This document shows positions 36,844-46,581 of a DNA stretch of 61,050 nucleotides, piece by piece. A program made the translations under genes and the position numbers. How positions within the stretch are numbered: the first letter of the stretch is position 1; each line of letters begins with the position of its first letter. Under the pieces are notes generated by a model. It ran no database searches and was not told the DNA's origin. It saw nothing but the letters and a program-made list of their open reading frames with translations. The DNA is from Planctomycetota bacterium (lineage in GTDB: Bacteria > Planctomycetota > Planctomycetia > Pirellulales > Pirellulaceae): contig JAQBZB010000013.1 of NCBI GenBank assembly GCA_027622275.1, forward strand, positions 1 to 61,050, read 5' to 3'.

Positions 36844-39309
36844 CTAATTGGCTGCCGCGGAGAGTACCGTCTCGGAATTCGTGACACCTTGTGATAACAA
36901 GCGTTGCGATTCTTTCAACAGGAAGTCGGCGTCCATAAACGGCTCGTAGCTGATGTCTTGCCAGCGGACCAGGCCGTTGGCGTCGATCAGAAACGTTCCG
37001 TGCAACGGTTGCTTCTCGAAGTCGTCGTAGGCGCGATAGGCGCGGAAGACGTCCAGTTCCGGATTCGCCACCAGCGGGATCGGCAGGTCGCCCTTGTCGT
37101 AGTTTGCGACCGAGATCTTGAGTCCCGGCAAATCGTCCGTGCTGATCGCGATAAGTTCGATGCCTGCCTGCTTGAACTCCTCGGTCTTCGGCGCGAATGC
37201 TTGCAGCTGCTGGGCGCAATGCAAGCAGCCGTAGCCCAGATAGAAGATCGCGATGACCGGCTTGCCCTTGTAATCGATCAAGGCATGTAATTCATCGTTG
37301 GCATCTTTCAGAACCCATTCGGGCGCCGGTGAGGGCTGCCAGCGGAAGGGGCCGAGCGAATCGAGCGACGGCCGCACGCCGATGTCTTCCGCCGGAGCCT
37401 TCGACACTCGCCAATCGCTTGAGAAACCAAGTTCGACGGCGATCGGCTCAAGCCTGGCAAAGACAGGCGAATTCAAGTCGATGAGGCTTGAAATCTCGCG
37501 CAGCTGTTCGAATATCTGCTTGGCGTCGTCCTTCTTGTCCGCCTTCCACAACAATTCGGTGAGCATCGCGAGCGGCTGCACTTCATTCTTGTGCGAGTCG
37601 ACGTGCTTGCGGGCGTCCTTGATGGCTTCATCGGTTTCTTCCGCGCGCAGCCGGATGTGTTGCACGTACATGGTGTCGATGCCCCGCGCATCTTTCAGCA
37701 GCGGCACAGCCTTCTTGGCGTCACCAGCCGCGACGGCCTGCAATCCTTCCAGTTCGGCGACGGCCGGCTCCAGCTCTTTGATCGTCGCATCAAAGGGCTT
37801 CTTCGCGTCGGAACTGGCCTTCTCGATGTCCTTCTGCTTGTCCTTGACTTGCGCTTCGCGCGTCGACGCCTCGGCTTCGGTCTTCGCCTTGCCGATCGCC
37901 TCGTCATCGCCTCCGTCGTCTTTCGCTTTCTGTTCAGCCGCGGCGACTGCTTCGTCGATCTTCGCTTGATCGTACGCCGCTTCCGTGGCTTTCGCCTTGG
38001 CGTCGGCCTCGGCTTTGTCGCGTTTCTCTTTCGTGTCGTTCAAACGCTGTTGCAGATCCGCGAGCTGAACCGCTCCGTTCTCCGCGTCGCCGCTGCGCCA
38101 ATAGGCTTGGCCAAGGTAACGCAGCTGCTTGATTTGCTCCTTCTCGTCGTCGGTCGGCTCAAGGTAAGGAGTCTGGCACAGCGCGATCATCTCTTCCCAA
38201 CGTTCAAAATGACTCAGCGTTTCAAACAACCGCTCGCGACCGTAGTTCGAGCTGCCTCGTTTTACCAGCGTGTTGTATTTCGGATGGCGAGGCAACTCGA
38301 TCATGTTCTTGGCCAGATCGACGGCGTCTTGAACGCGGCCGACGTAGTTCAGGTTACGAATCAGCCACTCGTTGTTGTGCGCAAAGTTATGAATCTGATC
38401 CGGCAGCACACGGTCACGCATCATGTGCGCGTGGTCGACGCGAGCCGATGCTTCTTGCTGCCAGCAGGCGTCGTCGTATCGCTTGAGCCGCGAAAAGATA
38501 TGTCCCGGCATGTGCCACATGTGCGCGATGGCCGGCAACGACTGGCCGCATTGTGCCGCCGACGTTACGGCCGTTTCCGCGCGTTCGGTATCCCACAGGT
38601 GAATGCGATAGTGATGGGCCGGATGTTGCGGCTCGACGGCAAATATCTGTTGAATCAGTGCGTCGATGGCCAGATGGCTGGCGATCGGGATGCTACTCGA
38701 CTTGTTGTCCCAGATTTGAAGGGCGAGAAACGCTTTCGCTTCGATGTCGTCGGGAAACTCGTAGAGCAACTTATCGAGTGCTCTCGTGTACTTTTCGGCC
38801 CGCTCTTTCTTCTTAGTCGCGTCGGCTTTCAGATAGGCGTCGAGCGCGTCGATGTAGAGTTGCTCGCGACGCGTCGCCTGGCCCTTGCGCTTGACCGCTT
38901 CTTCGATGAAACTTTTGCTCCGTTTCTCGTTGCCGCGATTGGCCATCGCCATGCCCCAATACGCCATCGCACACTCGGGATCGATCGCCGCCGCCTGACG
39001 GAACGACCGCTCGGCCTCGAAGTACCAGAAGCCGTGCAGCTGTGCGACGCCCTGCGTGATGAAACGTTGAGCCATCGCTTCCTTCGTCGTCACCGGAAAG
39101 CGGACGCGACCCAAGCCGTCCATCAAGTACGCACTTTGCCGCGGCCCTTCGTTGAACGCTTCGCCATGAGCCGAATGACCTGCCAAGAGACCGGTCGCGT
39201 CGTCGGGCTTCGCTTCCTTGGGACTTTCCGCATCTTCCGCCAAGGCGGCACTTGTTACGAGCAAAAGGCAACCTAGCAACGTGAAGCTAAAGCAATCGGC
39301 AGGTCGCAT
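36844..39309 (-). CDS. Secreted TPR protein with C-terminal thioredoxin/peroxiredoxin domain
   Basis: The 821-residue protein has a signal peptide (about 1-25, cut near ALAEDA). TPR-like helices span about 75-420 (FEAERSFRQAAAIDPECAMAYWGMAMAN). An Ala/Lys/Glu-rich coiled coil spans about 425-520 (KRDKAEADAKAKATEAAY), and further helices run to about 620. The C-terminal AhpC/TSA-like domain (about 660-800) carries GYGCLHC, a CxxC redox pair, and TFLIDANGLVRW. A periplasmic disulfide or redox scaffold role is likely but unproven. The coiled coil between TPR and redox domains is unusual. Confidence 0.8.
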   Translation of the reverse strand: MRPADCFSFTLLGCLLLVTSAALAEDAESPKEAKPDDATGLLAGHSAHGEAFNEGPRQSAYLMDGLGRVRFPVTTKEAMAQRFITQGVAQLHGFWYFEAERSFRQAAAIDPECAMAYWGMAMANRGNEKRSKSFIEEAVKRKGQATRREQLYIDALDAYLKADATKKKERAEKYTRALDKLLYEFPDDIEAKAFLALQIWDNKSSSIPIASHLAIDALIQQIFAVEPQHPAHHYRIHLWDTERAETAVTSAAQCGQSLPAIAHMWHMPGHIFSRLKRYDDACWQQEASARVDHAHMMRDRVLPDQIHNFAHNNEWLIRNLNYVGRVQDAVDLAKNMIELPRHPKYNTLVKRGSSNYGRERLFETLSHFERWEEMIALCQTPYLEPTDDEKEQIKQLRYLGQAYWRSGDAENGAVQLADLQQRLNDTKEKRDKAEADAKAKATEAAYDQAKIDEAVAAAEQKAKDDGGDDEAIGKAKTEAEASTREAQVKDKQKDIEKASSDAKKPFDATIKELEPAVAELEGLQAVAAGDAKKAVPLLKDARGIDTMYVQHIRLRAEETDEAIKDARKHVDSHKNEVQPLAMLTELLWKADKKDDAKQIFEQLREISSLIDLNSPVFARLEPIAVELGFSSDWRVSKAPAEDIGVRPSLDSLGPFRWQPSPAPEWVLKDANDELHALIDYKGKPVIAIFYLGYGCLHCAQQLQAFAPKTEEFKQAGIELIAISTDDLPGLKISVANYDKGDLPIPLVANPELDVFRAYRAYDDFEKQPLHGTFLIDANGLVRWQDISYEPFMDADFLLKESQRLLSQGVTNSETVLSAAAN

Positions 39310-39629
39310 GCGTCACCTCATGCGTGGATGGAGGAGGCGGAGGGAGAGCCCATGATAACATGCGACCCGTGAGGCGGCCACCGATCCATCGCCTCGCCGA
39401 TCGATACTTCGGGCGGTCGAAACCTAGAAATCGGCGCGGCGAGTGCGAAGCCTTCAAAAACATCGTCATTAGCTAGACACGAGAGGTAGAGCATGTTATG
39501 GTCGCGACACGGCGAGCTTGGCTTGGTGTCACGATCGATGCAAATCGGATCGGTCAAACAACCACACCGTGGCCGTTGCATCTCGTCACACTGCTGTCGC
39601 ACAAGTCATTACTACGAAGGAGTCGTCCC
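39310..39629. other. Intergenic region, nothing recognised
   Basis: About 320 bp between two divergent genes, presumably holding both promoters. An open frame runs from 39498 into the downstream gene but its first 44 codons are not protein-like. No repeat is seen. Confidence 0.45.
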
Positions 39630-40094
39630 ATGTTCGTTGCGCTCACCGGACTCTGGTACTTACTTGCGATTGCATGTGGTATCGCAAGCTTGGTGTTTTT
39701 CATCCTGGTTCTTGTGCAGATGTTTAAGCGTGACCAGTCCACTCTTGGGATTGTCTGCATCGTTTTGTCGCTCTGCTCGGGCATCGGCGTATTAGTCGCG
39801 TTCGTTTATGGATGGATGAAAGCGACGGAATGGAACCTCAAGAAGATCATGACCTACTGGACCGTTGCCTTCGTCTTGTATTTCATCTTTTTAATACTTG
39901 CAGTTGCATCCTTTTTTGCGGCTGCGGCAACAATGGTTCCGCAGGACATGAATTTCGATCCGAACAACATGGATATTCAAATCGAGATGGACGGCACCGA
40001 CTTCAGTTTCTCGGATGATTCTAGCATGCCGGAAGACGCGCCGGAGGTGGATTACACGCCCTCGCCCGAAGAGAGTTCGACCGACCAGCCGTAG
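39630..40094 (+). CDS. Small membrane protein with acidic tail
   Basis: I do not recognise a family. The product has 154 residues: three hydrophobic segments (VALTGLWYLLAIACGIASLV, TLGIVCIVLSLCSGIGVLVA, WTVAFVLYFIFLILAVASFF) and a strongly acidic, cytoplasmic or periplasmic tail of about 55 residues (NFDPNNMDIQIEMDG). AAGGAG eight bases before the ATG fixes the start. A good Rho-independent terminator follows. Confidence 0.7.
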   Translation: MFVALTGLWYLLAIACGIASLVFFILVLVQMFKRDQSTLGIVCIVLSLCSGIGVLVAFVYGWMKATEWNLKKIMTYWTVAFVLYFIFLILAVASFFAAAATMVPQDMNFDPNNMDIQIEMDGTDFSFSDDSSMPEDAPEVDYTPSPEESSTDQP

Positions 40095-40132
40095 ATTGGC
40101 CGGATTAGAATGCCCAAGCAAAGCCCACGTTT

Positions 40133-40167
40133 CGCCCGCCGTTTGAATTCAAGCGGCGGGCGTTTTT
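40133..40167 (+). terminator. Rho-independent terminator
   Basis: A perfect 9-bp GC stem (CGCCCGCCG 40133-40141, CGGCGGGCG 40154-40162) with a 12-nt loop is followed by TTTTT. It lies about 40 bp after the small membrane protein gene. Confidence 0.85.
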
Positions 40168-40250
40168 CGTTCTAGGAGTGGGCCAAGATCACTAAAGTCC
40201 CTCCGATTGTCCAGCCGTGTGCCCGCGCGAAAAACGGACTTGCCGTGGCT

Positions 40251-41069
40251 TCAATCGCGGACACGAATGATCCGAACGATGCCGGTTTGGTCTGTGTCGT
40301 CCGCGTCTAGCCAGACGATTCCGTTGTCTGGTTCTGGCACCCCGTCACTTGGTTTCGCATTCCAAGCAACGGCATCGACGATGGACGACGCTCCGGAGGA
40401 CTCTTGGCGGCGCGCCATTGCCAGTTCGGCCTGAGCAGCCAGGAATACAAACAACGCGATGAACAGCAGCGTGCCACCGGTGAACGGCGCAATCAGCGCC
40501 AAGATGACCGCGACGCCTTGCCCCACGCGGACGGCGATCTCGGTCGCGCGCAAGTAGGGCTTCCGCATGGCGAGGAAGGCGCGGAGCACTCGCCCGCCGT
40601 CCATCGGAAATGCAGGCAACATGTTGAAGACGACAAGAGCAATATTGACGGCCAGTAAGCTCACCAGAAACGAGCCGCCAACGACGCTGAAGCCCAAGCC
40701 TTGCGTGCCGATGCCAGCAACGAGGAGGATGGCGAAGAGGACACCAGCAATCACAACATTCACGGCGGGTCCGGCCAGCGCTATCGCCAGTTCCTGGGAT
40801 GGACGCCGAGGCATACGCTCCAGGCTCGCGACACCGCCAATCGGATACAACGTGATGTCGCGCGTACCGATGCCGTAGTGACGAGCCATCAACGCATGAC
40901 CCAGTTCATGCAAGACAACGCACCCAAAGATCGCGAAGACGAACAGCACGGAGCCGATTGCTCCCGCCAGACCGCCGCCCGCGGACAGCAAGATCCAAGC
41001 GGGCAGCAGCCAGAACGACCAGTGCAGATAAACGCCGATGCCGGCGAGATTTCCAAGTTTCCACTTCAT
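40251..41069 (-). CDS. M50 family site-2 protease-like membrane metalloprotease
   Basis: The protein has 272 residues and about six membrane helices. HELGH near 54-58 is the zinc site and NMLPAFPMDGGRV near 160 the second conserved block. This is the compact, CBS-less form related to SpoIVFB. The last 45 residues are soluble and acidic. Such proteases cut transmembrane substrates, often anti-sigma factors; no candidate substrate is adjacent. AGGTGG precedes the ATG at 41069. Confidence 0.9.
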   Translation of the reverse strand: MKWKLGNLAGIGVYLHWSFWLLPAWILLSAGGGLAGAIGSVLFVFAIFGCVVLHELGHALMARHYGIGTRDITLYPIGGVASLERMPRRPSQELAIALAGPAVNVVIAGVLFAILLVAGIGTQGLGFSVVGGSFLVSLLAVNIALVVFNMLPAFPMDGGRVLRAFLAMRKPYLRATEIAVRVGQGVAVILALIAPFTGGTLLFIALFVFLAAQAELAMARRQESSGASSIVDAVAWNAKPSDGVPEPDNGIVWLDADDTDQTGIVRIIRVRD

Positions 41070-41334
41070 CTGTCCACCTCTTAACTCCTCGTACTCTGCC
41101 GCCTTTGAATTGTAGTACTTCGGCAACCGCGGCAAGATCTGGGATTCCGCATGATCGAATGACGCAATTCTCGCGCCGAATCAGCCGATGAACGCGGAAA
41201 TCTCATTGTTTCGATGCCAGACAGGTCGTCCGAGTTGCGTCAAGAATACCGTGAATTGGTCCGATCTCCCATTACGATTCTCAATGTAGAAGTGTCCTAA
41301 TTGCGTATTGCCGAGCCGCTTCAATCGATCGGAA

Positions 41335-41405
41335 TACAAGTTCGACGCGCCAGCGAGTGAGTTCCATGCTGTAGAAAATTCACTCGCTGGCGCGTCGAGC
41401 TTGTA
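41335..41405. repeat. Long inverted repeat upstream of M50 gene
   Basis: Arms of 26 bp (41335-41360 and 41380-41405) match at 25 positions around a 19-nt loop. The right arm ends 28 bp before the thioesterase stop. The sequence is unrelated to families A-C. Confidence 0.85.
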
Positions 41406-41433
41406 TCGGCAACACGCTATTAGGGCGCTTCGC

Positions 41434-41892
41434 TCAATCGAGTTTCCTGCCCCGGATCGGCACCGGTCTGCGTGTATGGCCATCCGTCTTCACCGAGACG
41501 TACGTGACATCGGCTTCGGTCAGCTTGGTGACTTTGCCTTCACGATCGGTTTCGACCGTGATGTGCATGGTGATCGAGGTCTTGCCAATGCTGCGCAGCT
41601 CGGTCCAAAAGCTGACACAATCGCCAACAAACACAGGTTGGTGAAATTCAACACTCTCCATCGCGACCGTGACGAGATCCTGTGCCGGATAATTATTGCG
41701 AGCGATCTCGAACCGAGCCCCGATCGCGCCAGCCTGATCGATATAGCTGAGGATGACGCCGCCGAAGATGGTGCCGTACGGATTCGTATCGCGAGGCATC
41801 ATCATGACTTTCAGCGCGAGATTGCGGCCGTTGGATTCGTCAGACAAGGTTATCGCTCCGAAGTCTTTATGGCGGCGAACTTCGGTGTTCAT
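41434..41892 (-). CDS. Acyl-CoA thioesterase (hotdog fold)
   Basis: The protein has 152 residues. MMMPRDTNPYGTIFGGVILSYID contains the catalytic Asp/Asn region of YciA/BFIT-type acyl-CoA thioesterases, and VEFHQPVFVGDCVSFWTEL is the second hallmark strand. It should hydrolyse medium- or long-chain acyl-CoA as a single-hotdog hexamer. The start at 41892 is where homology begins; the longer frame passes through a palindrome. It is divergent from phoD-like. Confidence 0.87.
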   Translation of the reverse strand: MNTEVRRHKDFGAITLSDESNGRNLALKVMMMPRDTNPYGTIFGGVILSYIDQAGAIGARFEIARNNYPAQDLVTVAMESVEFHQPVFVGDCVSFWTELRSIGKTSITMHITVETDREGKVTKLTEADVTYVSVKTDGHTRRPVPIRGRKLD

Positions 41893-41943
41893 TCTACTGG
41901 CAGGCGGTCTGGCATGATAGAATCCGGCATTGCAGCCCTGACA

Positions 41944-42004
41944 CGTACGATGGCCTTCCAAGGCCGTCGATTGTTTCACGACGGCCTTGGAAGGCCATCG
42001 TACG
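41944..42004. repeat. Perfect nested inverted repeat, family B (copy 1)
   Basis: Two perfect 26-bp arms (41944-41969 and 41979-42004) enclose the 9-nt loop ATTGTTTCA. Each arm contains the self-complementary GGCCTTCCAAGGCC. Nearly the same 59 bp recur at 54336-54394. It ends 14 bp before the PhoD-like start codon. Confidence 0.9.
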
Positions 42005-42018
42005 AGGAGAAATCTACG

Positions 42019-43467
42019 ATGTTGCGACAAGGTATGAGCTTGTTGATTGCAGGACTAGCTTTGCTGGCGTGCCCGCTTCTGGATGGCACTGCCGCCGAGA
42101 TGGCGATGGGATTCCGCGTGGGCGAAGTGACACATGATTCGGCCATTGTTTGGACCCGCGTGACGCGAGATGCCGAGCGCAAGTGGGACGGCTACCGTGA
42201 ACCAGGCAAGCGGCAACCGCAACAAAGCGCCTACACGCCCTCGGAGATCAAAGTCGAAGATCGCGATGGGGCATCGCCCGGCGCGGTGGGACAAGTCCGT
42301 GTCGTTTACGCGACGAATGAAAGTCTCAGCGATGCACGTGTGACTGACTGGGTGACCGTGGCGGCGGAGCAAGACTTCATTCACCAGTTCCACCTCGGCG
42401 ACTTGAAGCCAGCTACGCACTACTATCTCAAGGTCGAAGCCCGCGATTCGCGTGATGCTGAAGTGAGCGCCACAGCAACTGGATCTTTCGGCACGCCCGC
42501 CGCGGCCGGCAAGTGGCAAGATGTCAGTTTTGGCGTCGTGACGGGCCAGTCGTACTGGGATCTGGACGACCGCGAGGGATATCACATCTATCCCGCGATG
42601 CAGAAGCTGAAGCTGGACTTTCTCGTGCCTACTGGCGACACGGTGTATTTAGACAGCGAAGCACCTCGTGCGAGAACGGTCGAATTGGCTCGCCATCACT
42701 GGCAACGGATGTATTCACTGCCCCGTCACGTCGAGTTCCATCGCCACGTGCCGGGCTACTGGGAGGTCGATGATCATGATGCATGGGCCAATGACTGTTG
42801 GCCGACCATGAAAGCGGCCTGGATGAATCCGCTGACGTTCGTGCAAGGATTCGGCATCTATCGCGAACAAGTGCCGATGGGAGACATGACGTACAGGACC
42901 GTCCGCTGGGGCCAGGGTCTGCAAATTTGGATGGTTGAAGGACGGCTTTATCGTTCGCCAAACACGATGCCGGACGGCCCCGACAAGACGATCTGGGGCG
43001 CGGAGCAACTCGCCTGGCTGCAACGCACGATCGAGCAGAGCGACGCCGACTTTCGCGTTTTGATTAGCCCAACACCGATCGTCGGCCCCGACCGGGACGC
43101 CGGCAAGAACGATAATCACGCCAACGCCGCGTTCAGCCATGAAGGCAACCTGTTCCGTTCGTGGACCAAGTCCAGCAAGCTAAAGAACTTCTACACGTGC
43201 TGCGGCGACCGGCATTGGCAATACATGTCGATCGATCCAGATTCTGGCTTGCGTGAGTTCTCCTGCGGGCCTGTCAGCGATTCCCATGCCGGGGGCAATC
43301 CGAAACAGCCCGAGTGGCAACCGTTTCTGCGGGTTAAAGGAGGATTCCTTTCGGTATCGGTAACAAAGCCCAACGGCTCTCCAACGATCGCGTTTCGACA
43401 TCATGATGTCCACGGGAAGGTTGTCCATGAGTTCACGGCGATGTCCACTGCAGGAGATCCGCGATGA
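42019..43467 (+). CDS. PhoD-like alkaline phosphatase/phosphodiesterase
   Basis: The secreted enzyme has 482 residues. A signal peptide (about 1-27, cut near GTAAEM) precedes a fibronectin-like N-terminal domain with RVGEVTHDSAIVWTR (about 30-165). The metallophosphatase domain has TGDTVYLD near 220, DDHDAW near 260 and CGDRHWQYM near 395. PhoD enzymes use Ca and Fe and release phosphate from mono- and diesters. GAGGAG lies about 9 bases before the ATG. An open frame extends far upstream to 41308 across the palindrome, but only as a shadow of the thioesterase. The stop overlaps the MlrC-like gene. Confidence 0.85.
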   Translation: MLRQGMSLLIAGLALLACPLLDGTAAEMAMGFRVGEVTHDSAIVWTRVTRDAERKWDGYREPGKRQPQQSAYTPSEIKVEDRDGASPGAVGQVRVVYATNESLSDARVTDWVTVAAEQDFIHQFHLGDLKPATHYYLKVEARDSRDAEVSATATGSFGTPAAAGKWQDVSFGVVTGQSYWDLDDREGYHIYPAMQKLKLDFLVPTGDTVYLDSEAPRARTVELARHHWQRMYSLPRHVEFHRHVPGYWEVDDHDAWANDCWPTMKAAWMNPLTFVQGFGIYREQVPMGDMTYRTVRWGQGLQIWMVEGRLYRSPNTMPDGPDKTIWGAEQLAWLQRTIEQSDADFRVLISPTPIVGPDRDAGKNDNHANAAFSHEGNLFRSWTKSSKLKNFYTCCGDRHWQYMSIDPDSGLREFSCGPVSDSHAGGNPKQPEWQPFLRVKGGFLSVSVTKPNGSPTIAFRHHDVHGKVVHEFTAMSTAGDPR

Positions 43468-44936
43468 GAATCGCGGTCGCGGAAATCGCACAGGAGACGG
43501 ATTCGTTCAGTCCGCTGGTCACGGATCTGAGTGACTTCGAGACTTACGGACTCTTCTACGGTGAAGAGCTGATCGAGCGGATGCGTGGTGTCGGGCCGAT
43601 CGGCGGGATGTTGGAGGTGGTGGCGGAACAAAGCGAACAAGTCGAGCTTGTGCCCATCGTCCGCGGCTGGGCGTCGGCTGGCGGCACGATTTCGGCGGAG
43701 ACAATCGACTTCCTCGTGCGACGGCTCGTTGACGGGTTGCGCGAAGCGTTGCCCTTGGATGCGATCTTTCTCTCGCTGCACGGAGCCGCGTCTTCGGAAT
43801 TGGATGACGACGTGGAGGGCTACGTTCTGGAAGCGGTTCGCGAAGTCGTCGGGAACGACGTTCCCATTGTCTGTCCGTTGGACCATCACGCAAACGTGAC
43901 CCAACGGATGATGCGACATGCGGACGTGCTGGTGGCCCACGAGACGCAGCCGCACGATCCTCCCGCGACCGGCCGCAAGGCAGCGCGGATCATGTTCGAA
44001 GTGCTTCGCGGCGCGATACGGCCGACGATGCGCTGGTGCAAAATTCCGATGATCACTCCGCAGGATCAGTTTCTTACGTCGCATGGCCCGATGAAAGAAT
44101 GGTTTAATCTGGCCCGTGCGATGGAGCGCCGCGAGCATGTGCTCGATGTGTCACCTTGTCCCATGCAGCCTTGGCTGGACGTGGCCGAAGGCGGTTGGTC
44201 GGTGATCGTTCACACCGACAACGACGACGCCTTGGCCCAGTCGCTGGCAGACGAAATGGCCGCCAAGGCTTGGGAGCTGCGAGAACAGTTCTGGAAGAGC
44301 GAACGCGTTGCGCCAGCGCTTGCAGTTCGTAAGGCGATGGAAGCGGACAGCGGCTTGATCGTTCTGTCGGACACGGGCGATTCCGTTTACGGCGGCGCTC
44401 CGGGCGACAACACGGTCGTTTTGCGTGAATTGCTCAACCAGCCGTCCGCTGACATCGCGCTGGTTCCCGTTATCGATCCGGAAGCTCTCCGCCTGGCGAT
44501 GGACGCGGGAGTTGGCAGCACGATCACGGTCGACCTCGGCGGCAAAGTCGACAGCCTCTTCAGCCAGCCCGTTCGCGTCACCGCGCGCGTCGCCGCGACC
44601 TCCAGCGGCGTGACCGTGAATCTCGCGGATCGCGGGATCTGCGATCTGCGGCGTACGGCATTCTTGGAAGTGGGAAATGTGAAGATCGTCGTGTTGGATC
44701 ACCGCAGCTTCGCAATCAACCATCCGGTGCTCTACATGCACCTCGGGCTGGACGTCAGCGCCGCGAAAATGGTCGTCCTGAAAACGGCCAGCAACTTTCA
44801 ATTCTTCGGCAAATGGTGCAAGGCTGTCATCCGAGTCGACTCGCCGGGGATGACGCAATCCGACCTCACCGCCTTCGACTGGCAGCACCTTCCGCGCCCC
44901 ATCTATCCGCTCGATGCTCTCGAAAGCTGGCGTTAA
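43464..44936 (+). CDS. M81 family metallopeptidase (MlrC-like)
   Basis: The protein has 490 residues. It starts MRIAVAEIAQETDSFSP, the M81 N-terminal motif. The zinc-ligand region is PLDHHANVTQ near 140 with HETQPHDP shortly after, and the C-terminal MlrC domain includes SDTGDSVYGGAPGDNT near 315. MlrC of sphingomonads opens small peptides from microcystin breakdown, but most relatives have unknown peptide or amide substrates. ATGA overlap with the PhoD-like gene means the two are translated together. Confidence 0.87.
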   Translation: MRIAVAEIAQETDSFSPLVTDLSDFETYGLFYGEELIERMRGVGPIGGMLEVVAEQSEQVELVPIVRGWASAGGTISAETIDFLVRRLVDGLREALPLDAIFLSLHGAASSELDDDVEGYVLEAVREVVGNDVPIVCPLDHHANVTQRMMRHADVLVAHETQPHDPPATGRKAARIMFEVLRGAIRPTMRWCKIPMITPQDQFLTSHGPMKEWFNLARAMERREHVLDVSPCPMQPWLDVAEGGWSVIVHTDNDDALAQSLADEMAAKAWELREQFWKSERVAPALAVRKAMEADSGLIVLSDTGDSVYGGAPGDNTVVLRELLNQPSADIALVPVIDPEALRLAMDAGVGSTITVDLGGKVDSLFSQPVRVTARVAATSSGVTVNLADRGICDLRRTAFLEVGNVKIVVLDHRSFAINHPVLYMHLGLDVSAAKMVVLKTASNFQFFGKWCKAVIRVDSPGMTQSDLTAFDWQHLPRPIYPLDALESWR

Positions 44937-45024
44937 TTATCACGCCCCACTCATGCTTTCTTCTCGGCGGCGAGTCAATTAGAATGCCCGCTTTCAAAAT
45001 GCGAGACAACTTGGCGAGGCCCTT

Positions 45025-46419
45025 ATGAATCCTGTCAGTGCAATCCGGCTGTCGGTAATGATGTTCATCCAGTTCTTTATCTGGGGAGCGTGGTACGTGA
45101 CCGCGCCACGCTATCTGGGCCAAATCGGCTTCGACGGCAACGATTTTGGATGGACTTACAGCGCCGGCCCGATCGCGGCAATGATCTCACCATTCGTTGT
45201 GGGCATGATCGCTGACCGCTTCTTTTCCACCGAACGAGTACTTGGTGTCATGCACCTGCTGGCGGGCGGGGCGATGCTCGCCGCGACCACGGTGATGAAA
45301 GGCGACGCCCCATCGCCAAACTTGATTAACGGCATCTTCTTCTTTCACATGCTGTGCTATATGCCGACGCTGGCCCTGACGAATTCTCTGGCGATGCACA
45401 ACATGAGCGATCCCGAGAAGGAGTTTCCGATCATTCGCGTCTTTGGAACGATTGGTTGGATTGTGGCAGGCATCGTGATTGCGTTTTCGTCGGTGCTTGT
45501 CGCAGGCTCGAACTGGAGCAACGGCATCGAGATGTTCTACTTGGCTGGTGGAGCAGGCATTGCCTTGGGCCTGTACAGCTTGACGCTTCCCCATACACCA
45601 CCGCCGTCTGCAGGCAAACAAGTCACGTTGCGAGAACTGTTTGGTGCGGATGCTCTTGTCCTGCTAAAGAAGCCGTCTTTCTTTGTGTTTATGGCTAGTT
45701 CGTTGCTGATCTGCATTCCGCTTGCGTTCTATTATCAGATGGCGGAACGCACCGTCGCACAGGCCGGAATCGCGAACCCAGCCTTCAAGATGACGTTCGG
45801 TCAGATGTCTGAGATCATCTTCATGCTCTTGATGCCGTTGTTCTTCGCCAGATTGGGCGTGAAGTGGATGCTCTTCGTCGGCATGTTGGCTTGGGTCGTA
45901 CGTTACGGACTGTTCGCTGTTGGCGCGACGGACGGCGTGGCCTGGATGATTCTGCTCGGTGTCACGTTGCATGGAATCTGTTACGACTTCTTCTTTGTGA
46001 CCGGCCAGATCTACACCGACAAGGTGGCACCCACTTCGATCCGTTCCCAAGCGCAGGGAATGCTCGTCCTGTTCACGCTGGGCCTCGGAATGTTCATCGG
46101 TGCCAAGACAGGTGGTTACGTCGAGAAATCCTTTACGCCGGTCGAAACTGCTCAACTCCTGGACAAGGCTGGAGCACTTGGCAAGCAAATCGATGACTTG
46201 AAGGCGAGCGGAGCAGCTCAATCAGCTATCGACGAACTTCAGACCGAGAAGGACGCCGCGTCGTTGCGAGCCATCCAGTTAATCCAATGGAAGCAGATCT
46301 GGACGATCCCATGCATTGGTGCCGCCGTGATCATGATCATTTTTGCTCTGTCGTTCCGAGACGATGCGAAGCCAAAGAGCAAGCTAACCGCCGAAGAAAT
46401 GCCACCGGCAACGACGTAG
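45025..46419 (+). CDS. MFS nucleoside transporter, NupG/NHS family-like
   Basis: The 464-residue protein has about 12 membrane helices. The N-terminus RLSVMMFIQFFIWGAWYVT and the motif LCYMPTLALTNSLAMHN are typical of the nucleoside:H+ symporter family. A predicted cytoplasmic coiled segment near residues 370-415 (LGKQIDDLKASGAAQSAID) precedes the last two helices and is longer than in NupG. Together with deoA-cdd in this window it would supply pyrimidine salvage, though it is not in the same operon. Confidence 0.85.
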   Translation: MNPVSAIRLSVMMFIQFFIWGAWYVTAPRYLGQIGFDGNDFGWTYSAGPIAAMISPFVVGMIADRFFSTERVLGVMHLLAGGAMLAATTVMKGDAPSPNLINGIFFFHMLCYMPTLALTNSLAMHNMSDPEKEFPIIRVFGTIGWIVAGIVIAFSSVLVAGSNWSNGIEMFYLAGGAGIALGLYSLTLPHTPPPSAGKQVTLRELFGADALVLLKKPSFFVFMASSLLICIPLAFYYQMAERTVAQAGIANPAFKMTFGQMSEIIFMLLMPLFFARLGVKWMLFVGMLAWVVRYGLFAVGATDGVAWMILLGVTLHGICYDFFFVTGQIYTDKVAPTSIRSQAQGMLVLFTLGLGMFIGAKTGGYVEKSFTPVETAQLLDKAGALGKQIDDLKASGAAQSAIDELQTEKDAASLRAIQLIQWKQIWTIPCIGAAVIMIIFALSFRDDAKPKSKLTAEEMPPATT

Positions 46420-46485
46420 CAACGAAGTACAAATCAAAACGGCTGGGATCTCGATTGGAAAACGCGCCGTCATGACTTCCGAGTT

Positions 46486-46544
46486 TTGTCCCGAAGGGAT
46501 GACGGCGAATTGATATCTCGACCACCGTCGCCCCTTCGGGACAA
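46486..46544. repeat. Inverted repeat between convergent genes
   Basis: Arms of 20 nt (46486-46505 and 46525-46544) share the core TTGTCCCGAAGGG and pair at about 18 positions. It lies between the transporter and response regulator 3' ends and may end transcription from either side, although no clear T-tract is present. Confidence 0.65.
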
Positions 46545-46581
46545 TCGCTCCGACCGAGATGTTGGTGATTGTTCCTGCTTC

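Noticed and set aside
41308-42018. Open frame of about 237 codons in front of the PhoD-like protein, making a 719-residue ORF
   Set aside because: It is the antisense shadow of the thioesterase gene and crosses a palindrome; the signal peptide and ribosome binding site place the start at 42019.
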